Shown here piece after piece: positions 22,451-31,908 of a DNA stretch of 51,806 nt. Position 1 is the first letter of the stretch, and each line of letters opens with the position of its first letter. The notes under the pieces were generated by a model, which had not been told where the DNA came from, did not search any database, and saw only the letters and a list, made by a program, of their open reading frames with translations. Source of the DNA: Planctomycetota bacterium. Its GTDB lineage: Bacteria > Planctomycetota > UBA1135 > JAKEFM01. The stretch lies in the NCBI GenBank assembly GCA_022616055.1, contig JAKEFM010000177.1, forward strand, positions 1-51,806, written 5' to 3'. A program made the translations under genes and the position numbers.

Positions 22451-25192
22451 ATGAGCCCCACGAAGATCATCCGACCCGCGGCGGCGCTCCCCGCCCCGAT
22501 CCACGCCAGGGGGAACGCCGAGCGCGCCCGACTGGCCGAGGATGCCTCCCGGACGAGGTACTGGAAGCGCTGGGGACCCTACCTCTCCGAGCGGCAGTGG
22601 GCCACGGTCCGCGAGGACTACTCGCCTTGGGGGAACTGCTGGGACTACTTCCCCCACGACCACGCCCGCAGCCGCGCCTACCGCTGGGGGGAGGACGGCC
22701 TCCTCGGGATCATCGACTCGAAGGGCCGCCTCGCCCTCGCTCTCGCCCTCTGGAACGGGCGGGACCCGATCCTGAAGGAGCGGCTCTTCGGCCTGACCGG
22801 CCCCGAGGGGAACCACGGCGAGGACGTGAAGGAGTGCTACTACTACCTCGACGCGACGCCGACCCACTCCTACCTCAGGAGCCTCTACAAGTACCCGCAG
22901 GCCGAGTTCCCCTACGCTCGGCTCGTCGAGGAGGCCCGTCGGCGCGGCCTCGGATCTCCCGAGTTCGAGCTCGCCGATTCGGGGGTCTTCGACGGGGGGC
23001 GCTACTTCGACGTCTTCGCGGAATACGCCAAGGCTTCGCCCGACGACATCGCGATCCGGATCACGGCCCACAACCGCGGGCCCGAGCCGGCGAACCTCCA
23101 CGTCCTGCCGACGCTCTGGTTCCGGAATACCTGGGGCTGGGGAAGGGAGGGGGAGGGGCACACCAAGGCCCGCCCCGTCCTCCGGGCGATCGACGGGCGG
23201 ACGCTCCGGGCGCAGCACGAGGAGCTCGGCCCCTTCCTCCTGCGCGCGGAGCCGGTCCCGGGAGGCGCCGATCCCGAGCTCCTCTTCACGGAGAACGAGA
23301 CGAACGCGCAGCGCCTGTTCGGCGCGTCCAATCCGACCCCGTTCGTGAAGGACGCCTTCCACGAATACGTGGTCCGGGGGAGCCGCGAGGCGGTCAACCC
23401 CGAGCGGGAGGGAACCAAGGCGGCGTTCCTCTATCGCCTCGAGATCCCGGCGGGGGGGAGCGCGGTCCTGCGGCTGCGCCTCTCCTCGGAGACCGAAGCG
23501 CCCGCCCGGCCCTTCGGGCGCGACTTCGAGAGGGTCTTCGAGGACCGCCGGCGGGAGGCCGACGAGCTCTTCGATTCGATCCTGCCCGAGGGGGAGACCG
23601 CGGAGGAGCGGCGCGTCGCGCGCCAGGCCTACGCGGGGCTCCTCCACTCGAAGCAGTTCTACCACTACGTGGTGGACGAGTGGCTGGAGGGGGACCCGAC
23701 CCAGCCCGCCCCTCCCGCGAACCGCCGCGAGGGGCGCAACGCCGATTGGGCCCACCTCTACAACCGCGACGTGATCTCGATGCCGGACAAGTGGGAGTAT
23801 CCGTGGTTCGCGGCGTGGGACCTCGCGTTCCACATGCTCCCCTTCGCGCGCATCGATCCCGCCTTCGCGAAGGACCAGCTCCTTCTCTTCCTCCGCGAGT
23901 GGTACATGCACCCCAACGGCCAGGTCCCCGCCTACGAGTTCGCCTTCGGGGACGTGAATCCCCCCGTGCACGCGTGGGCCGTCTGGCGCGTCTACAAGAT
24001 CGCGGGCCCGAAGGGGGGGCGCGACCGCGCCTTCCTGCGCCGCGCCTTCGACAAGCTCGTGATGAACTTCACCTGGTGGGTGAACCGCAAGGACCCGGAG
24101 GGGCGCCACCTCTTCTCCGGGGGCTTCCTCGGCCTCGACAACATCGGGGTCTTCGACCGCTCGCGTCCCCTCCCGACGGGGGGGCACCTCGAGCAGGCGG
24201 ACGGGACGGCCTGGATGGCCTTCTACTGCGCGACGATGCTCGCGATCGCCCTCGAGCTCGCGGAGGAGGACCCGGTCTACGAGGACATGGCCTCGAAGTT
24301 CTTCGAGCACTTCGTCGCGATCGCCGACGCGATGAACCGCCTCGGGGGGACGGGCCTGTGGGACGAGGGGGACGGCTTCTACTACGACCAGCTCCACGTC
24401 GACGGGGAGCGGCGGCCCCTGAAGGTCCGCTCCCTGGTCGGCCTCATCCCCCTCCTCGTCGCCGAGGTCCTCGACGACCGGAGGATCGACCGGCTCCCCG
24501 GCTTCAAGAAGAGGATGGAGTGGTTCCTGCGCCACCGGCCCGACCTCGCCCGCCACATCTCCTACATGTGCTGCGACCGCAGCGCGGGCGTGCGCTTCCT
24601 CGCGATCCCGTCCGAGGACCGGCTGCGCCGCGTGCTGCGCTACCTCCTCGACGAGGGGGAGTTCCTCTCCCCGCACGGGATCCGGTCGATCTCCCGCGTG
24701 CACGGTGCCGCCCCCTACGTCTTCCGGATGGGAGGGGAGGAGTGGCGCGTCGAGTACGCGCCCGGGGAGTCGACGACCGGCCTCTTCGGCGGCAACTCGA
24801 ACTGGCGGGGCCCGATCTGGTTCCCGATCAACTACCTCCTCGTCGAGGCGCTCGAGCGGTACCACCGCTTCTACGGGGAGAACCTCCGCGTCGAGTGCCC
24901 GACCGGCTCGGGCCGCACGATGAACCTCCAGCAGGTCGCGCACGAGATCGCCCGCCGGCTCTCCTCGATCTTCCTCCCCGACGGGGAGGGCGGACGACCC
25001 GTCCATGGCGGGGACCCCCGCTACGCCTCCGATCCCCACTGGCGCGACCTCTGCCTCTTCTACGAGTACTTCCACGGCGACACCGGACGCGGCCTCGGCG
25101 CGAGCCACCAGACCGGGTGGACCGCCCTCGTCGCGCGGCTCCTCGAGGACCTCGGCCGGGCCCGGACGGAGGGATCCCACACGGGATCCTGA
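22451..25192 (+). CDS. Glycoside hydrolase, GH63-like glucosidase
   Basis: The 913-residue protein resembles bacterial GH63-type glucosidases, which remove terminal glucose by inversion in an (alpha/alpha)6 barrel. Features include [19 protein letters not shown] near the N-terminus, [27 protein letters not shown], and [36 protein letters not shown] and the end [18 protein letters not shown] follow. Aspartate in WAAWDLAF-like segments and glutamates of the barrel are candidate catalytic residues. There is no signal peptide, so it is probably cytosolic. The ATG lies one base after the VOC stop, with GGGAG upstream, so the two are clearly coupled. It would supply sugars to the GMC oxidoreductase; that link is inference from gene order. 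Confidence 0.88.
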   Translation: MSPTKIIRPAAALPAPIHARGNAERARLAEDASRTRYWKRWGPYLSERQWATVREDYSPWGNCWDYFPHDHARSRAYRWGEDGLLGIIDSKGRLALALALWNGRDPILKERLFGLTGPEGNHGEDVKECYYYLDATPTHSYLRSLYKYPQAEFPYARLVEEARRRGLGSPEFELADSGVFDGGRYFDVFAEYAKASPDDIAIRITAHNRGPEPANLHVLPTLWFRNTWGWGREGEGHTKARPVLRAIDGRTLRAQHEELGPFLLRAEPVPGGADPELLFTENETNAQRLFGASNPTPFVKDAFHEYVVRGSREAVNPEREGTKAAFLYRLEIPAGGSAVLRLRLSSETEAPARPFGRDFERVFEDRRREADELFDSILPEGETAEERRVARQAYAGLLHSKQFYHYVVDEWLEGDPTQPAPPANRREGRNADWAHLYNRDVISMPDKWEYPWFAAWDLAFHMLPFARIDPAFAKDQLLLFLREWYMHPNGQVPAYEFAFGDVNPPVHAWAVWRVYKIAGPKGGRDRAFLRRAFDKLVMNFTWWVNRKDPEGRHLFSGGFLGLDNIGVFDRSRPLPTGGHLEQADGTAWMAFYCATMLAIALELAEEDPVYEDMASKFFEHFVAIADAMNRLGGTGLWDEGDGFYYDQLHVDGERRPLKVRSLVGLIPLLVAEVLDDRRIDRLPGFKKRMEWFLRHRPDLARHISYMCCDRSAGVRFLAIPSEDRLRRVLRYLLDEGEFLSPHGIRSISRVHGAAPYVFRMGGEEWRVEYAPGESTTGLFGGNSNWRGPIWFPINYLLVEALERYHRFYGENLRVECPTGSGRTMNLQQVAHEIARRLSSIFLPDGEGGRPVHGGDPRYASDPHWRDLCLFYEYFHGDTGRGLGASHQTGWTALVARLLEDLGRARTEGSHTGS

Positions 25193-25288
25193 GGTCCCGG
25201 ACACCGGGAGATCCGTCCGACATCCAAGAGACCGGACGTTCGTGCGACAGCCGTCGCGCCCCCTCCCGGTCCCGAAGGAAGAACCGCC

Positions 25289-26122
25289 ATGCAACGTAAG
25301 CCCCTCGTCCTCCTCTGCGTCGCCGGCCTCGGCCTCGGCTTCTATCTCTTCCGGCCCGACACGCTCCTGTGGGGCCGGACCGTGAACGAGTCGTTCCCGG
25401 CGACCTCGGACGCGTCCGGAGGTTCGATCCTGCTCGAGGGCCGCTTCCACGGCGTCGCCCACGAGACGTCCGGCACGGCGACGATCCACCGCCTCGCCGA
25501 CGGCAAGCGCGTGCTGCGCCTGACGGGCTTCAAGACCTCGAACGGCCCGGACGTGCGTGTCCGCCTCGCGAAGGCCGCCGACCCCCGGGACAACGACACC
25601 GTGAAGTCCGCGGGCTCCGTCGAGGTGGCGATCCTCAAGGGGAACGAGGGGGACCAGAACTACGACCTTCCCGGCGATCTCGACCTCGCGGCCTTCCATT
25701 CGGTCGTCATCTGGTGCAACCGCTTTGGGGTGAACTTCGGGACCGCGCCCCTCTCGCCGGCGGGGATGGAGGGCGAAACGAGGGTCCTCGCGTCGGGAGA
25801 GTTCCATTCCGTCGCCCACGAGACTTCGGGCATGGCGACGATCCACCGCCTCGCCGACGGAAAGCGCGTGCTGCGCCTGACCGGGTTCAAGACCTCGAAC
25901 GGCCCCGACGTCCGCGTCCGCCTCGCCAAGGCCGCCGACCCCAGGGACAACGACACCGTGAAGTCGGCAGGCTCCGTCGAGGTGGCGCCCCTCAAGGGGA
26001 CCGAGGGGGACCAGAACTACGACCTCCCCGGCGACCTCGACCTCGCGGCCTTCCACTCGGTCGTCATCTGGTGCAACCGCTTCGGCGTGAACTTCGGGAC
26101 CGCGCCCCTCACGGCGAACTGA
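25289..26122 (+). CDS. Membrane-anchored or exported tandem DM13 domain protein
   Basis: The 277-residue protein has an N-terminal hydrophobic segment (LVLLCVAGLGLGFYLF) that anchors or exports it. Two DM13 domains follow, at about 50-155 and 165-277. Each contains HETSGTATIHRLADG, VLRLTGFKTSNGPDVRVRL, DQNYDLPGDLDL and VVIWCNRFGVNFGTAPL. The cysteine in WCNRF is the proposed redox residue of the domain. The two copies differ at only three or four residues, while the DNA differs mainly at synonymous sites. SD GAAGGAAG precedes the ATG. It follows the glucosidase gene by 96 bases and may belong to the same transcript. An electron-transfer role is predicted for the family and not proven. Confidence 0.87.
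   Translation: MQRKPLVLLCVAGLGLGFYLFRPDTLLWGRTVNESFPATSDASGGSILLEGRFHGVAHETSGTATIHRLADGKRVLRLTGFKTSNGPDVRVRLAKAADPRDNDTVKSAGSVEVAILKGNEGDQNYDLPGDLDLAAFHSVVIWCNRFGVNFGTAPLSPAGMEGETRVLASGEFHSVAHETSGMATIHRLADGKRVLRLTGFKTSNGPDVRVRLAKAADPRDNDTVKSAGSVEVAPLKGTEGDQNYDLPGDLDLAAFHSVVIWCNRFGVNFGTAPLTAN
25450..26107 (+). repeat. Internal tandem duplication encoding two near-identical DM13 domains
   Basis: Two units of about 310 bases (about 25450-25752 and 25804-26107) align without gaps. They differ at scattered, mostly third-codon, positions, giving only three or four amino-acid changes. A 50-base linker separates them. Confidence 0.85.
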
Positions 26123-26206
26123 TCCCCGATCCCACCCTCAAGGGCCCCGGACGATCCCATCGGGTCGGCCGGGGCTCGATGCTCCCGGGAGCGCCGTCGG
26201 GCGGCG

Positions 26207-26212
26207 TAGAAT
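26207..26212 (+). promoter_or_regulatory. -10-like box (TAGAAT) for the regulatory-repeat protein gene
   Basis: TAGAAT lies 43 bases before the ATG at 26255, in the 132-base gap after the DM13 gene. It matches five of six -10 consensus bases. No clear -35 is visible. Confidence 0.35.
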
Positions 26213-26254
26213 CCCTCCAGCGCGCCGCCCCCGCGCGTCGGAGTCCTCCCGATC

Positions 26255-29200
26255 ATGCGCGGCCAAGCCTTTCTGATGATCGGGGCCGCCGTCGTCCTCG
26301 CGGCGGGGGTCTCCCTCTTCCTCGTGTCCTCGGGGGGGGGACCGCAGGCGCGTCCCGACTCCGCCCGCAGGTCCCAGGCGGCGAGGAGCGCCGCGGAGCC
26401 GACTCCGCCGGCCGCTCCCGAATCGGGGCCCCGACGGGAGCCGGCGGAGCGCAGGACCCTCCAGCCTGCGGGACCCGACCCCCGGGGAGTCCTCGTCCGC
26501 GGCCGGCTCGTCATGTCGGACGGGTCGCCTCCTCCCGCGGAGGCCGAGGTCCGGGCCCTGGCCGGCAAGCGCGAGGTCGACTTTCCCGAGACGATCGGGC
26601 TCCTCGGCGGGAAGGAGGCCTACGAGCGGCTCCTGAAGGAAGGGGAAGCGCGGGGGCGCGTGCGCGAGCTCGGCGGCTGGAAGCCGGGTCACTCGACGCG
26701 GTCGGGACCCGACGGGTCGTTCGAGATCGCCCTGCCGAGGGACTTCCCGGAGTTCCGGTTCGAGGTCGAGGCGGACTTCGCGGGCCACTTCCGCGAGCGG
26801 CGCTTCTCGCTCGACTCTCCGGAGGTCCTCGCCGGCGTGATGCTCGTCCTCGACGCCGCCGCGCGGATCGAGGGGAGGCTCACGGACGGCTCGGGGCAGA
26901 CGGTCCGCGGAGCGCGGGTCGCCCTCGTCGAGCCCCTCTCACACTCCCTCCGTCGCATCAAGCTCGAGCGAGGGACCGACGCCGAGTCCGACGCGGAGGG
27001 GCGCTTCGTCTTCCGCGGGGTGGCTCCCGGGGAGTGGGTCCTCGCCGCCGTCGCGGAGGGTCTGGGCTACGCGAAGCGCCGGGTCGACGCGGTCCCGCGG
27101 GAGGTGGCGCGGGCCGACCTGGTCCTCGGCCAGGGAGTCGCGATCGCCGGAAAGGTCGTCGACGAGTCGGGGATAGGAGTCGCCGGCGCCAGGGTCCAGG
27201 CGATTCCTCCCGAATGGACCCCCGAGGTGGTCCGACTCGAGTACGGGCTCTGCAGGACGGACGCGGAAGGGAGGTTCCGCATCTCCTCCCTCGAGCCAGG
27301 GCCCCACCACCTGCGGGCGACGAAGGACGGCCTCCTCGCCAAGGACCCGGAGCCGCTCGTCGAGGTGAAGGGGGGAGAGGAGACCTCCGTGACCCTCGTG
27401 CTGACGGCAGGACGCCACGTCGCGGGCCGAGTCGTCGACGAAGCAGGGCGTCCCGTCGGGGGGGCGACGGTGACCGCGAGGCCCGACTGGAGGAGCGCGC
27501 GGGGCGCCGGCGGGGCGATGCGGCGAACGCCCTTCAGCCAGCGGGCCGAGACCGGCCCGGACGGTTCCTTCCGCCTGACCGGACTCGGCGAAGGGCCCTA
27601 CGAGATCGTCGCGAGCAGGCCGGAGGTCGCGACCGCGGAGAGGCGCAACGTCGCGGAGGACCTCGAGGACCTCGAGATCGTCCTCCCCGGGCCGACCGGC
27701 GTGGCGGGGACGGTGGAGGACGCCGCGAGCGGCTCCCCCGTCCGGCGATTCACGATCCTCCTGCACCGGATCGAGCGCTCCGCCGGCTCGATCGGGCGTT
27801 CGTCGGAGGGGAGCCGGGCCTTCCTCGACGAGGAAGGGAGATTCCGGTTCGCCGGCCTCCGACCCGGGGAATACGGGGTGGCTTCCCGGGCCGGAGGATT
27901 CGTCGAGGGACAGGTCGAGGGGATCGAGGTGGCCGCCGGGGGGATTCGCGACGGACTCAGGATCCGGATGGAGCGCGCGGCCGCCGTCCGGGGGAAGGTC
28001 GTGACGGTCGCCGGGGATCCCGTGGCGGAAGCTCTCGTCGAGGTGGGCGAGGACGGGATGTTCGGGGAAACCACCACGACGGAGACCGCTCCGGACGGCT
28101 CGTTCGAGTTGCTCGGTCTGAAGCCGGGCGAGATCCGGCTCGCGGTGAAGCACGAGGACTTCATCGAACGCCGGCTGGAGCCGATCGCGCTCGTCGCCGG
28201 CGGCGCGATCGAGGGGGTCCTCGTCACGCTCTCGAAGGGAGGGGGCATCGAGGGGACCGCCGTCGACGCGTACGGGAAACCGTTCCAGGGGTGGATCCGC
28301 GCCAGTCGGGCCGGCGGAAGAGACGCGAAGAGGGCGGCGATCGACCCGGAAGGACGGTTCCGCATGGAGGGGATGGAGTCCGGGGAGTGGACGGCCTGCG
28401 TGCAGCACCATCGAAAGGTGAACGCCTCGACCTGGACGGACGAGGACGGCGAGGCGCGCCCGGTCCGCGTCGAGGATGGACGACTCACCCAGGTCGACTT
28501 CTCCGAGCGCGAGAAGACCAAGCGCGTCCGGGGCCGGGTGACTCGGAGCGGGGAGCCCGTCGCGGGAGCCGTCGTGTGGATCGGGCCGTTCCTCGCCGCG
28601 AGACGGCCGTCCTTCCCGCACAAGACCGCGGAGACCGGCCCGGACGGGACCTTCGTCCTCGAGGGGGTCGTGCCCGGCGAGTCGAAGGTCAGCGTGGACG
28701 CGCCGTCGGGCCCCGACGGGAGCCGGAGCCTGGCGACCTTCGAGGTGACGGTCGTCGTGCCGGCGGACTCCGAGACCTTCCTCGAGATCTCGGTCCCGAC
28801 GGGGGGTATCGAGGGGCGCGTGCGGGCTTCCCCTGCGGACCGGCCCCTCTTCAGCGCCGCGGTCGAGGTGGAGCCCCTCTCGATGGAGGAGACCGGACGC
28901 TGCGGAGGGTCCGCGAGGACCGACCGCGACGGTCGCTTCCGGTTGCCCGGCCTTCCGGCGGGGACCTACCGGGTCCGGGCCCGAGCGCCGGAGGACGACG
29001 CGTGCGCGCCTGCCGTCGCAACCGACGTCGTCGTCGCCGACGGCGCGCTGACGACCGTCGACTTTGACCTCCAGGAGGAAGGGCGGGCCCTCGTCGAGGT
29101 CGTCGACGAGCGCGGGGAGCCGGTCCGGGAGGCCTGGGTCGTCCTCCGTCGGGTCGAGGAGGAGGAACAGTTGGATCCGCGAGGCACGCCGTGGGTCACC

Positions 29201-29629
29201 GATTCCGCCGGCCTCGCGCGGATGCGGCGGATCTCCCCGGGCACCTACTACGCCTCGGCGGGAGAGTTGGGTGGCCTCGTTGGGTTCTCGGACAAGGACT
29301 CGGTCCTTCCAGGTCGGGAGACGCGCTTCCGGATCCGCCTCGTCGGCGGCGTCGAGGCGCGAGTCGCCGTCCTCGATCCGGAGGGCCAGGCGGTCGCGGA
29401 GGCGAGGGTTTCCTTCCTCGACGCGGAGAAGCGGCGCGTCGGCGCCTACCTCCGGGACGAGGAAGGCGCGCCTCCGGAGCGGCGGGCGGCGCGCGCGCGC
29501 CTGGCGGCGGGGGAATACCTGCTCCGGGTCTCGGCCGAGGGGTTCCGCGCGAGGGAGCAGACCGTCGAGGTGGCGGAGCCCTCCCCCTGGGAGATCGTCG
29601 TCCGGCTCGAGCGCGAAGCGCCCCGGTAG
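26255..29629 (+). CDS. Large exported protein of carboxypeptidase-regulatory-like (Ig-fold) repeats
   Basis: The 1124-residue protein has one N-terminal hydrophobic helix (FLMIGAAVVLAAGVSLFLV), which is a signal anchor or signal peptide. The rest is made of about ten repeats of 80-100 residues of the carboxypeptidase-D regulatory-like/CNA-B type. These show the cycle V.G.V.D..G.PV.GA.V, then TD.DGRF...GL.PG.Y...A. Examples are GKVVDESGIGVAGARV, GRVVDEAGRPVGGATV, TGPDGSFRLTGLGEGPYEI and TAPDGSFELLGLKPGEIRL. Each unit is a small beta-sandwich, so the protein is a long extracytoplasmic rod, likely structural or adhesive. No catalytic domain is seen. It is a single gene, followed by the second HEPN module. 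Confidence 0.87.
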   Translation: MRGQAFLMIGAAVVLAAGVSLFLVSSGGGPQARPDSARRSQAARSAAEPTPPAAPESGPRREPAERRTLQPAGPDPRGVLVRGRLVMSDGSPPPAEAEVRALAGKREVDFPETIGLLGGKEAYERLLKEGEARGRVRELGGWKPGHSTRSGPDGSFEIALPRDFPEFRFEVEADFAGHFRERRFSLDSPEVLAGVMLVLDAAARIEGRLTDGSGQTVRGARVALVEPLSHSLRRIKLERGTDAESDAEGRFVFRGVAPGEWVLAAVAEGLGYAKRRVDAVPREVARADLVLGQGVAIAGKVVDESGIGVAGARVQAIPPEWTPEVVRLEYGLCRTDAEGRFRISSLEPGPHHLRATKDGLLAKDPEPLVEVKGGEETSVTLVLTAGRHVAGRVVDEAGRPVGGATVTARPDWRSARGAGGAMRRTPFSQRAETGPDGSFRLTGLGEGPYEIVASRPEVATAERRNVAEDLEDLEIVLPGPTGVAGTVEDAASGSPVRRFTILLHRIERSAGSIGRSSEGSRAFLDEEGRFRFAGLRPGEYGVASRAGGFVEGQVEGIEVAAGGIRDGLRIRMERAAAVRGKVVTVAGDPVAEALVEVGEDGMFGETTTTETAPDGSFELLGLKPGEIRLAVKHEDFIERRLEPIALVAGGAIEGVLVTLSKGGGIEGTAVDAYGKPFQGWIRASRAGGRDAKRAAIDPEGRFRMEGMESGEWTACVQHHRKVNASTWTDEDGEARPVRVEDGRLTQVDFSEREKTKRVRGRVTRSGEPVAGAVVWIGPFLAARRPSFPHKTAETGPDGTFVLEGVVPGESKVSVDAPSGPDGSRSLATFEVTVVVPADSETFLEISVPTGGIEGRVRASPADRPLFSAAVEVEPLSMEETGRCGGSARTDRDGRFRLPGLPAGTYRVRARAPEDDACAPAVATDVVVADGALTTVDFDLQEEGRALVEVVDERGEPVREAWVVLRRVEEEEQLDPRGTPWVTDSAGLARMRRISPGTYYASAGELGGLVGFSDKDSVLPGRETRFRIRLVGGVEARVAVLDPEGQAVAEARVSFLDAEKRRVGAYLRDEEGAPPERRAARARLAAGEYLLRVSAEGFRAREQTVEVAEPSPWEIVVRLEREAPR

Positions 29630-29721
29630 CTCGGGATGGGGTCCCGTCCCCGGTCGTGTAACCGCCCGGCGTCATCCTTCTGGGGAGTCTCCGGACAGAG
29701 GAGGCGCCCCGGACCGGAGGA

Positions 29722-30075
29722 ATGCGGAGGAAGGCGCTTCGAAGTCTCGAGGCCGCACGGCGGCTGCTGGCGATGGGCTTCGTCGACGAGGCCGCGAGCC
29801 GCTACGACTTCGCCCTCTTCCAGGCGGGGATCCACGGCCTAGAGAAGCGGGGGCTGAAACCAGGCGACTTCCGCTCCGGGGCAACGTACTGGGAACACCG
29901 GACGGTCGCGCGGAACGCCACCTCGATCCGGGGGGAGGCGGGGGACCCCGGCCTTTTCAATCGGGCGAGGGCCCTTCGGCACGCCTGCGACTACAATCCC
30001 GACTCCGTCGTGCGCCGAGAGCTGGAGTTTCTCCGATTCGAGATCGAGCGCTTCGTGCTGGGGGTGACGGCATGA
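29722..30075 (+). CDS. HEPN-domain (UPF0332-like) protein, copy 2
   Basis: This paralogue of the 9873 product has exactly the same length, 117 residues, and about 69% identity over all of it by hand count. It keeps SRYDFALFQAGIHGL, H59 in YWEHRTVARN, and R86 before D90-Y-N-P. At position 65, where copy 1 has histidine in R-X4-H, it has asparagine, so if that motif is catalytic this copy may be inactive. Purine-rich GGAGGA directly precedes the ATG. The octamer GTAACCGC lies 64 bases upstream, as in copy 1. Its stop overlaps the start of its partner gene as ATGA. Confidence 0.8.
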   Translation: MRRKALRSLEAARRLLAMGFVDEAASRYDFALFQAGIHGLEKRGLKPGDFRSGATYWEHRTVARNATSIRGEAGDPGLFNRARALRHACDYNPDSVVRRELEFLRFEIERFVLGVTA

Positions 30076-30446
30076 AGGATTCGCGGACCGCGGCCGTCCT
30101 GCGGGCGATCGAGGCCCGCTACCCGGGCACGCGAACCTACGTCGAGCCGTGGACGGATCCGGACGGGGACCCGGACATCCGCTACCAGGTCCACGTCCTC
30201 GATGTTCGGCCTGCCGAGGCGGGACCCCTCCGCCTTTTCGCCAGCCGCCTGGCGCTCGATCTCTTTGCGCCGGACCCCACACCCTTCTTCCTCTCCATCC
30301 TGGATCGGAGGACCTCGGCGTCCTTCTTGGCGCGCAAGGCGGTCGAAGCCCGCCGGGAGAGAGCTCGGCCGCGTCGCTCGAGGCGTCCTGCCAGAGCCGC
30401 CACGAACCGGAGGAGGGTTCGTACGGCGAAGGCGAAGTCTGCCTAG
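30072..30446 (+). CDS. Unrecognised HEPN partner with basic C-terminal tail, copy 2
   Basis: The 124-residue paralogue of the 10223 product is coupled to HEPN copy 2 by an ATGA overlap. Conserved positions include RAIEARYPGTR, GDPDIR, LDxR and PDPxPF. The C-terminal 40 residues are again strongly basic (ARPRRSRRPARAATNRRR, then KAKSA) but differ in sequence from copy 1, so the tail is conserved in charge rather than sequence. No nucleotidyltransferase motif is present. The gene converges on the symporter gene, seven bases away. Function is unknown; a cognate partner, antitoxin or RNA-binding subunit of the HEPN protein is the working inference. Confidence 0.72.
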   Translation: MKDSRTAAVLRAIEARYPGTRTYVEPWTDPDGDPDIRYQVHVLDVRPAEAGPLRLFASRLALDLFAPDPTPFFLSILDRRTSASFLARKAVEARRERARPRRSRRPARAATNRRRVRTAKAKSA

Positions 30447-30453
30447 GCGACGG

Positions 30454-31890
30454 CTACCGCACGCGCGCGAGGGTGTAGGCGGCGAACCCCGCCGCGAGGC
30501 TCGCGAAGACCTCGTGCACGGGGAGCGAGGGCCAGGCCGCGAGCACGCCGAACTTCCATCCGTAGGCCGCGACGGCGCCCGCCACCATCGAGGCGACCAC
30601 GGCCCGCCCCGCGTGCGCGGGCGGCTCCTGGCGAAGCCCGGCGAGGAGGCTCGGGAGGAACGCCCCGGCGTAGAGCGCGCCCGCGAAGGCGGTGAGTCCG
30701 ACGATGTCCGGCGGGTGGAGCCACGCGAGGACCGCCGGAGCGAGCGCGTAGAAAGCGACGAAGACCCGGCCGGCCCACACCTCCCGGGACCATCGCGATC
30801 CCGGAGCGAACCGCCCGATCAGGTCCCGCTGGATCGCCGAGGCGGCGACGAGGAGGACGCTGTCGGCGCTCGACATCGCGGCGGCGAGGAAGGCGCAGAG
30901 GAGGAAGGCGGAGAGGAACGGACCGACGACGGCGCCCGACCCCAGGAGGTGGGGGACGATCCGGTCGGTGTGGGCCGCGACCTCGGGCGGGAGGTCGAGG
31001 GCGCGCGCGAGGAGGCCGAGGGGGAGGACGAGGAGGTAGGTGAGCCCGATCGCCGCCGGGGCGAGCCAGCCGATCCGGCGCAGCGCGGAGCCGGAGGCGG
31101 TCCCGTAGAAACGCGTGGTCTGCCGGGGATCGGCGAGGAGCTTGATCCCACCCGAGAGGGAGAGGCCGAGGATCGCGAGGAGAGGAGCGCCTCCGGCGAG
31201 GGAAAGGAGCCCGGGACCGTCGCCGGGCGTCTCGAGCGCCCGGAGCCGTTCGAGAACGGCCGCCAGACCTCCCCCCGCCGACACGAAAGCGATCGGGAGG
31301 ACGACCGCCGCTGCGAGCATCACGACCGCCTGGAGCGCGTCGGTGATCGCGTCGGAGAGGAAGCCCCCCGCGAGCGTGTAGGCGACCTGGACGCCGACGA
31401 CGAGGAGGAGGGCCGCGCCCGCGTCGATCTCGAGCAGGCTCGCCGCGGAGGCCGCCGCCCCCTGGAAGACCGCCGTCAGGTACCAGACCGAATCGAAGAC
31501 GACGAGGAGCGCTGCGAGCGTTCCGGCCGCGGGCGAGCGGAAGCGCCGCGCGAAGAACTCGGGAACGGTGAGGAGTCCTTCCGCCGCGGCGATTTCGGCC
31601 ATCCGCGGGCCGATCCAGCGCCAGCCGGCGATGCCGAAGGCGAGGAGGACGGCGCCGAGGAGGAGCCAGGAGATCCCGAAGACGTAGGACTTCCCCGCGT
31701 GGCCGACGTAGGTGTTCGTCGAGACGTAGGTGGCGAAGTAGGAGAGCGCGAGGATCCAGGCCGGCACCCCCCGGCCGCCGACGTAGTAGTCGGCGAGGTT
31801 CCGGGTGCGGCGCCGGGCCCAGGCCGCGCACAGGGCGAGGGCGGCGACGTAGAGCGCGAGGACGGCCCAGACGGTCGCGGACTTCGTCAC
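30454..31890 (-). CDS. Sodium:solute symporter family protein
   Basis: The 478-residue polytopic membrane protein has about thirteen hydrophobic segments. It has the order typical of the SSS family: TRNLADYYVGGRGVPAWILALSYFATYVSTNTYVG in the first helices, then GGFLSDAITDALQAVVML. Later comes FLLCAFLAAAMSSADSVLLVAASAIQRDL, where Ser residues usually line the second sodium site. SSS proteins import sugars, amino acids, vitamins or organic acids with sodium; the substrate cannot be told. The ATG at 31890 leaves the first helix complete. Its upstream neighbour on the same strand, 18 bases away, encodes a PEBP-family protein. Confidence 0.88.
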   Translation of the reverse strand: MTKSATVWAVLALYVAALALCAAWARRRTRNLADYYVGGRGVPAWILALSYFATYVSTNTYVGHAGKSYVFGISWLLLGAVLLAFGIAGWRWIGPRMAEIAAAEGLLTVPEFFARRFRSPAAGTLAALLVVFDSVWYLTAVFQGAAASAASLLEIDAGAALLLVVGVQVAYTLAGGFLSDAITDALQAVVMLAAAVVLPIAFVSAGGGLAAVLERLRALETPGDGPGLLSLAGGAPLLAILGLSLSGGIKLLADPRQTTRFYGTASGSALRRIGWLAPAAIGLTYLLVLPLGLLARALDLPPEVAAHTDRIVPHLLGSGAVVGPFLSAFLLCAFLAAAMSSADSVLLVAASAIQRDLIGRFAPGSRWSREVWAGRVFVAFYALAPAVLAWLHPPDIVGLTAFAGALYAGAFLPSLLAGLRQEPPAHAGRAVVASMVAGAVAAYGWKFGVLAAWPSLPVHEVFASLAAGFAAYTLARVR

Positions 31891-31908
31891 GCGGCGGGGC
31901 GGGGCCGC

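Noticed and set aside
18220-26056. Very long antisense and alternative frames (for example 18220-22449 upstream of the VOC gene, and 22142-26056 on the minus strand).
   Set aside because: They lack domains, are rich in Arg, Pro and Gly, and mirror good genes on the other strand; open frames arise easily from strong third-position GC.
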